Shown here: positions 23,930-26,096 of the stretch, one piece after another
Layout: every line of letters begins with the position of its first letter
How positions within the stretch are numbered: the stretch's first letter is position 1
Assembly (NCBI GenBank): GCA_948579315.1
Contig: CAPAOL010000045.1
Span: forward strand, 1 to 26,096
Direction: 5' to 3'
Length of the DNA stretch: 26,096 bases
Origin: an uncultured Phocaeicola sp.
GTDB lineage: Bacteria; Bacteroidota; Bacteroidia; Bacteroidales; Bacteroidaceae
The notes under the pieces: generated by a model
What the model saw: only the letters and a program-made list of their open reading frames with translations
What the model was told of the DNA's origin: nothing
Database searches by the model: none
Program-made: the position numbers and the translations under genes

Positions 23930-25150
23930 ATGATTTATAACCTAGTCATCTATATTTATCTATTCGGGGTGAAGGTTGCCGGCCTGTTCAGCGCCAAGCC
24001 CGCCAAAATGGTGAAAGGACACCGGGAAGTATTTGATATCTTGCGTAACAAGATAGACAAAAATGCCCGTTATATTTGGTTTCATGCAGCTTCATTGGGG
24101 GAGTTCGAACAGGGACGCCCTTTGATAGAACGTATCCGTAAGGAGCATCCCGAATATAAAATATTGCAGACTTTCTTTTCTCCCTCAGGGTATGAAGTGA
24201 GAAAGAACTACCAGGGGGCAGACCTTGTCTGCTATCTGCCTTTCGACACTCCGCGTAATGTCCGTCGGTTTGTAGAATTGGCTAATCCCTGTATGGTATT
24301 TTTTATCAAGTACGAATTTTGGCAGAATTACTTGAATGAGTTGCATAGGAGAGGTATTCCCACCTATAGCGTATCTTCCATTTTCCGTCCCAATCAGATT
24401 TTTTTCCGTTGGTATGGGAAGAGATATAGTGAGGTGCTGAGGACTTTTGCTCATTTGTTTGTACAGAACGAAGTTTCCAAAGAATTGCTGGCGACAATTG
24501 GCGTGACCGATGTGACAGTTGTGGGCGATACTCGTTTTGACCGCGTGCTGGATATCTGCCATCAAGCCAAGCAGCTTCCGCTGGTGGAGAAGTTCAAAGG
24601 TGATTCGTTGACTTTTGTTGCAGGCAGCTCATGGGGACCGGATGAGGATATTTTTATCAAGTATTTCAATGAGCATCCTGAGATGAAGCTGGTTATTGCT
24701 CCTCATGTGGTGAGCGACAGTCATTTGAAGGAGATTTTAGATAAGGTGAAACGTCCGTGCATCCGCTATACCGAGGCTACGGAAGAAAATGTGACACAGG
24801 CCGATTGTTTGATTATCGACTGTTACGGACTGCTGTCCTCCATTTACCGATATGGTGAGATTTCGTATATTGGGGGTGGCTTTGGAGTTGGAATTCATAA
24901 TGTGCTGGAAGCGGCTGTATATGGTATTCCTGTGATATTCGGACCTAACAACAAGAAATTCCGCGAGGCGCAACATTTGTTGGAGCAGAAAGGCGGTTTT
25001 GAAGTAACCGGTTATGATGATTTTAAACGGTTGATGGACAAATTCCTGTCGGATGAGGCTTATTTGCAACAAGCAGGGAAAGCTGCCGGAAATTATGTGA
25101 ACCATAATGCCGGAGCATTAGAAAAGATAATGAAAGATATCACTCTCTGA
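23930..25150 (+). CDS. waaA: 3-deoxy-D-manno-octulosonic acid (Kdo) transferase
   Basis: 406 residues, glycosyltransferase family 30. It adds Kdo from CMP-Kdo to lipid A precursor at the inner membrane. Residues 1-20 form the membrane anchor, HAASLGEFEQ (52-61) carries the catalytic-base Glu, and the CMP-Kdo side has FVAGSSWGPDED, VIAPHVV, YIGGGFGVGIHNVLEAA and GPNNKKF. Length is normal. It shares a transcript with gltX and is followed by a strong terminator. Confidence 0.93.
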   Translation: MIYNLVIYIYLFGVKVAGLFSAKPAKMVKGHREVFDILRNKIDKNARYIWFHAASLGEFEQGRPLIERIRKEHPEYKILQTFFSPSGYEVRKNYQGADLVCYLPFDTPRNVRRFVELANPCMVFFIKYEFWQNYLNELHRRGIPTYSVSSIFRPNQIFFRWYGKRYSEVLRTFAHLFVQNEVSKELLATIGVTDVTVVGDTRFDRVLDICHQAKQLPLVEKFKGDSLTFVAGSSWGPDEDIFIKYFNEHPEMKLVIAPHVVSDSHLKEILDKVKRPCIRYTEATEENVTQADCLIIDCYGLLSSIYRYGEISYIGGGFGVGIHNVLEAAVYGIPVIFGPNNKKFREAQHLLEQKGGFEVTGYDDFKRLMDKFLSDEAYLQQAGKAAGNYVNHNAGALEKIMKDITL

Positions 25151-25176
25151 ATGTTTCAAGGTGATTTGAGTATATG

Positions 25177-25217
25177 CAGGTTATAGAGAAGATTTGGCTC
25201 TATAACCTGTTTTTTTT
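25177..25217 (+). terminator. Intrinsic terminator of the gltX-waaA operon
   Basis: CAGGTTATAGAG (25177-25188) and CTCTATAACCTG (25198-25209) form a perfect 12-bp stem with a 9-base loop followed by eight T. It starts 27 bases after the waaA stop. Confidence 0.93.
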
Positions 25218-25698
25218 CCTTCAAATCCTTCATTTTAAGATAATTTATTGTTAATCAGTTGGTTATAATGATTTCCTTCATCCGGATATAAATCCTTCAG
25301 CCTGCTGAAATGAGGGCTTGTCCGGCTTTGGGGCCAGCAGAAATTTAGTGGGGATTTATTTCATGCGATTGTTTGTGATACCCTGTACGAGCGTTCGTAA
25401 TTTTATGTATGGTTTGTATGGCAGGCAAAAGTAAGGATTGGGATTGCATATATGCCCTCACTTTAGCATTTCGACTTGTTGCTATATACCATACATGTAG
25501 TCAGATGTATATCTTCCTGCCCATATGCTGTTTCGCTTTTTTTAAAAGAAGGCTGTCTGGGGATTTTTCCTCCCTACGTAAGGAATGCGTAGCCTTGTAG
25601 TCAGCTTCATCCTTAAAAGATCTTATCCATATCTCTAACCCTTTCCCGCCGTATGGTTAAGGGTTTTCTTCCTGCCTGTTTTATCTCCGCAAGCCTTT

Positions 25699-25769
25699 GG
25701 AGTTGACTCCATAGTCTTGGGAGATAACTCCAAAGCTTATGGAGATAACTCCAAAGGCTATGGAGATAG
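25699..25769. repeat. Palindromes phased at 21 bp (GGAG-N4-CTCC type)
   Basis: GGAGTTGACTCC at 25699-25710, GGAGATAACTCC at 25720-25731 and at 25741-25752, then a half unit GGAGATAG at 25762-25769. Centres are spaced exactly 21 bp. The 9-base spacers (ATAGTCTTG, AAAGCTTAT, AAAGGCTAT) are related and themselves allow alternative pairing (for instance CTCCAAAGCTTATGGAG), so the array can fold in two registers. Confidence 0.7.
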
Positions 25770-25966
25770 AATACATTCGTATAAAAAGGTTTAATCAGGA
25801 GATAGAAAAGGTTTATGCAACAGGGCCCGATCTATTGTTATTTCCACAATAATCCCAAATGCTCCCGGACTTTTATAGTAGAACTTTTTAAAAAAACTGG
25901 TTGGCGGTTTTCTCTTTGATGAAATAAAAAAAGTTAAAAGGATGAACTTTTCTTCTTTTAAAGCTA

Positions 25967-26064
25967 ACATGAACTCTTTATAAGAGGAAATCTTCTGTTT
26001 TTCAGTTTGTTATGCTTCGCTTTTACATGAACCGATTTATATATCTCTTGATAAGAGATATATA
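25967..26064. repeat. Duplicated module: ACATGAAC followed by a CTCTT-N3-AAGAG palindrome
   Basis: Module 1: ACATGAAC at 25967-25974 and CTCTTTATAAGAG at 25974-25986. Module 2: ACATGAAC at 26025-26032 and CTCTTGATAAGAG at 26045-26057; here the palindrome extends to 12-bp arms (26038-26049 / 26053-26064), followed by TTTT. Palindrome centres are 71 bp apart. Shared sequence in both half-sites suggests regulatory sites for a gene just beyond the window or an RNA structure. Confidence 0.5.
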
Positions 26065-26096
26065 TTTTCTGTGCAAAAATAAGCAAAGTTTTGAGA

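Larger units (their letters stand above)
25218..26096. other. Gene-poor region at the right edge
   Basis: About 880 bases without a convincing gene. A 63-codon plus-strand ORF at 25409-25600 lacks family resemblance, is odd in composition (six Cys) and overlaps the distant inverted repeat ATGTATGGT (25405-25413) / ACCATACAT (25488-25496). The stretch does hold the 21-bp phased palindrome array (25699-25769), twin CTCTT-N3-AAGAG palindromes (25974-25986, 26045-26057), and a minus-strand TATTTTTG (26081-26074) that resembles a -7 promoter box. Confidence 0.5.

Noticed and set aside
25409..25600. 63-codon ORF as a gene
   Set aside because: Cys-rich, no family resemblance, overlaps a large inverted repeat and has no exact -7 box upstream.
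25699..25769. CRISPR array or tRNA-like structure
   Set aside because: 21-bp period with related spacers and no cas genes; no cloverleaf can be drawn.

Overview
The window is a chromosomal segment from a Bacteroidales bacterium, most likely a gut Bacteroides or Phocaeicola. The inference rests on promoters of the Bacteroidetes type (-7 TAnnTTTG, repeatedly seen), an outer-membrane barrel protein of the CarboxypepD_reg-like/TonB-receptor type, a DUF2795 micro-protein and DUF3784 protein typical of the group, an acyl-CoA carboxylase operon of the propionate pathway, and the absence of strong Shine-Dalgarno sequences. No tRNA, rRNA, CRISPR array, transposase, integrase or phage gene was recognised.

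Layout. 1-4453: the tail of an upstream gene, a DUF3784 membrane protein, then a small secreted protein co-transcribed with an outer-membrane beta-barrel receptor-like protein, a doubtful ORF, and a convergent PAS-LuxR regulator. 4454-5311: an 860-base region without a conventional gene that is rich in structure: a candidate complete micro-transcription unit (promoter, 18-codon ORF, terminator-like palindrome) and four palindromes phased at exactly 22 bp. 5312-7935: a minus-strand operon of two GNAT acetyltransferases and a B12-binding radical SAM/DUF4080 protein, facing a third GNAT and a DUF488 protein on the plus strand. 9132-12718: biotin carboxylase, biotin carrier and carboxyltransferase of a propionyl-CoA-type carboxylase. 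12849-14159: a secreted S28/S37-type serine peptidase, divergent from 14264-15459, a methyltransferase-like protein plus a PduO-type cobalamin adenosyltransferase. 15531-16515: a DUF2795 protein and a small outer-membrane barrel, each with its own promoter and a clear terminator. 16588-20286: priA, a PHP phosphoesterase and a low-molecular-weight tyrosine phosphatase in one operon, ending tail-to-tail and overlapping the pgpH-like cyclic-di-AMP phosphodiesterase gene (20261-22318). 22400-25150: gltX and the Kdo transferase gene waaA, closed by a strong terminator. 25218-26096: no convincing gene, but a second phased palindrome array (21-bp period) and a duplicated palindrome module.

Most genes are housekeeping or central metabolism: propionyl-CoA carboxylation and cobalamin adenosylation both serve the methylmalonyl-CoA route, PriA restarts replication, GltX charges tRNA, WaaA builds the lipid A core. 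The less explained material is in the two gene-poor stretches (4454-5311 and 25218-26096) and the receptor/LuxR locus. Functional names are from motif recognition only; no database search was possible.
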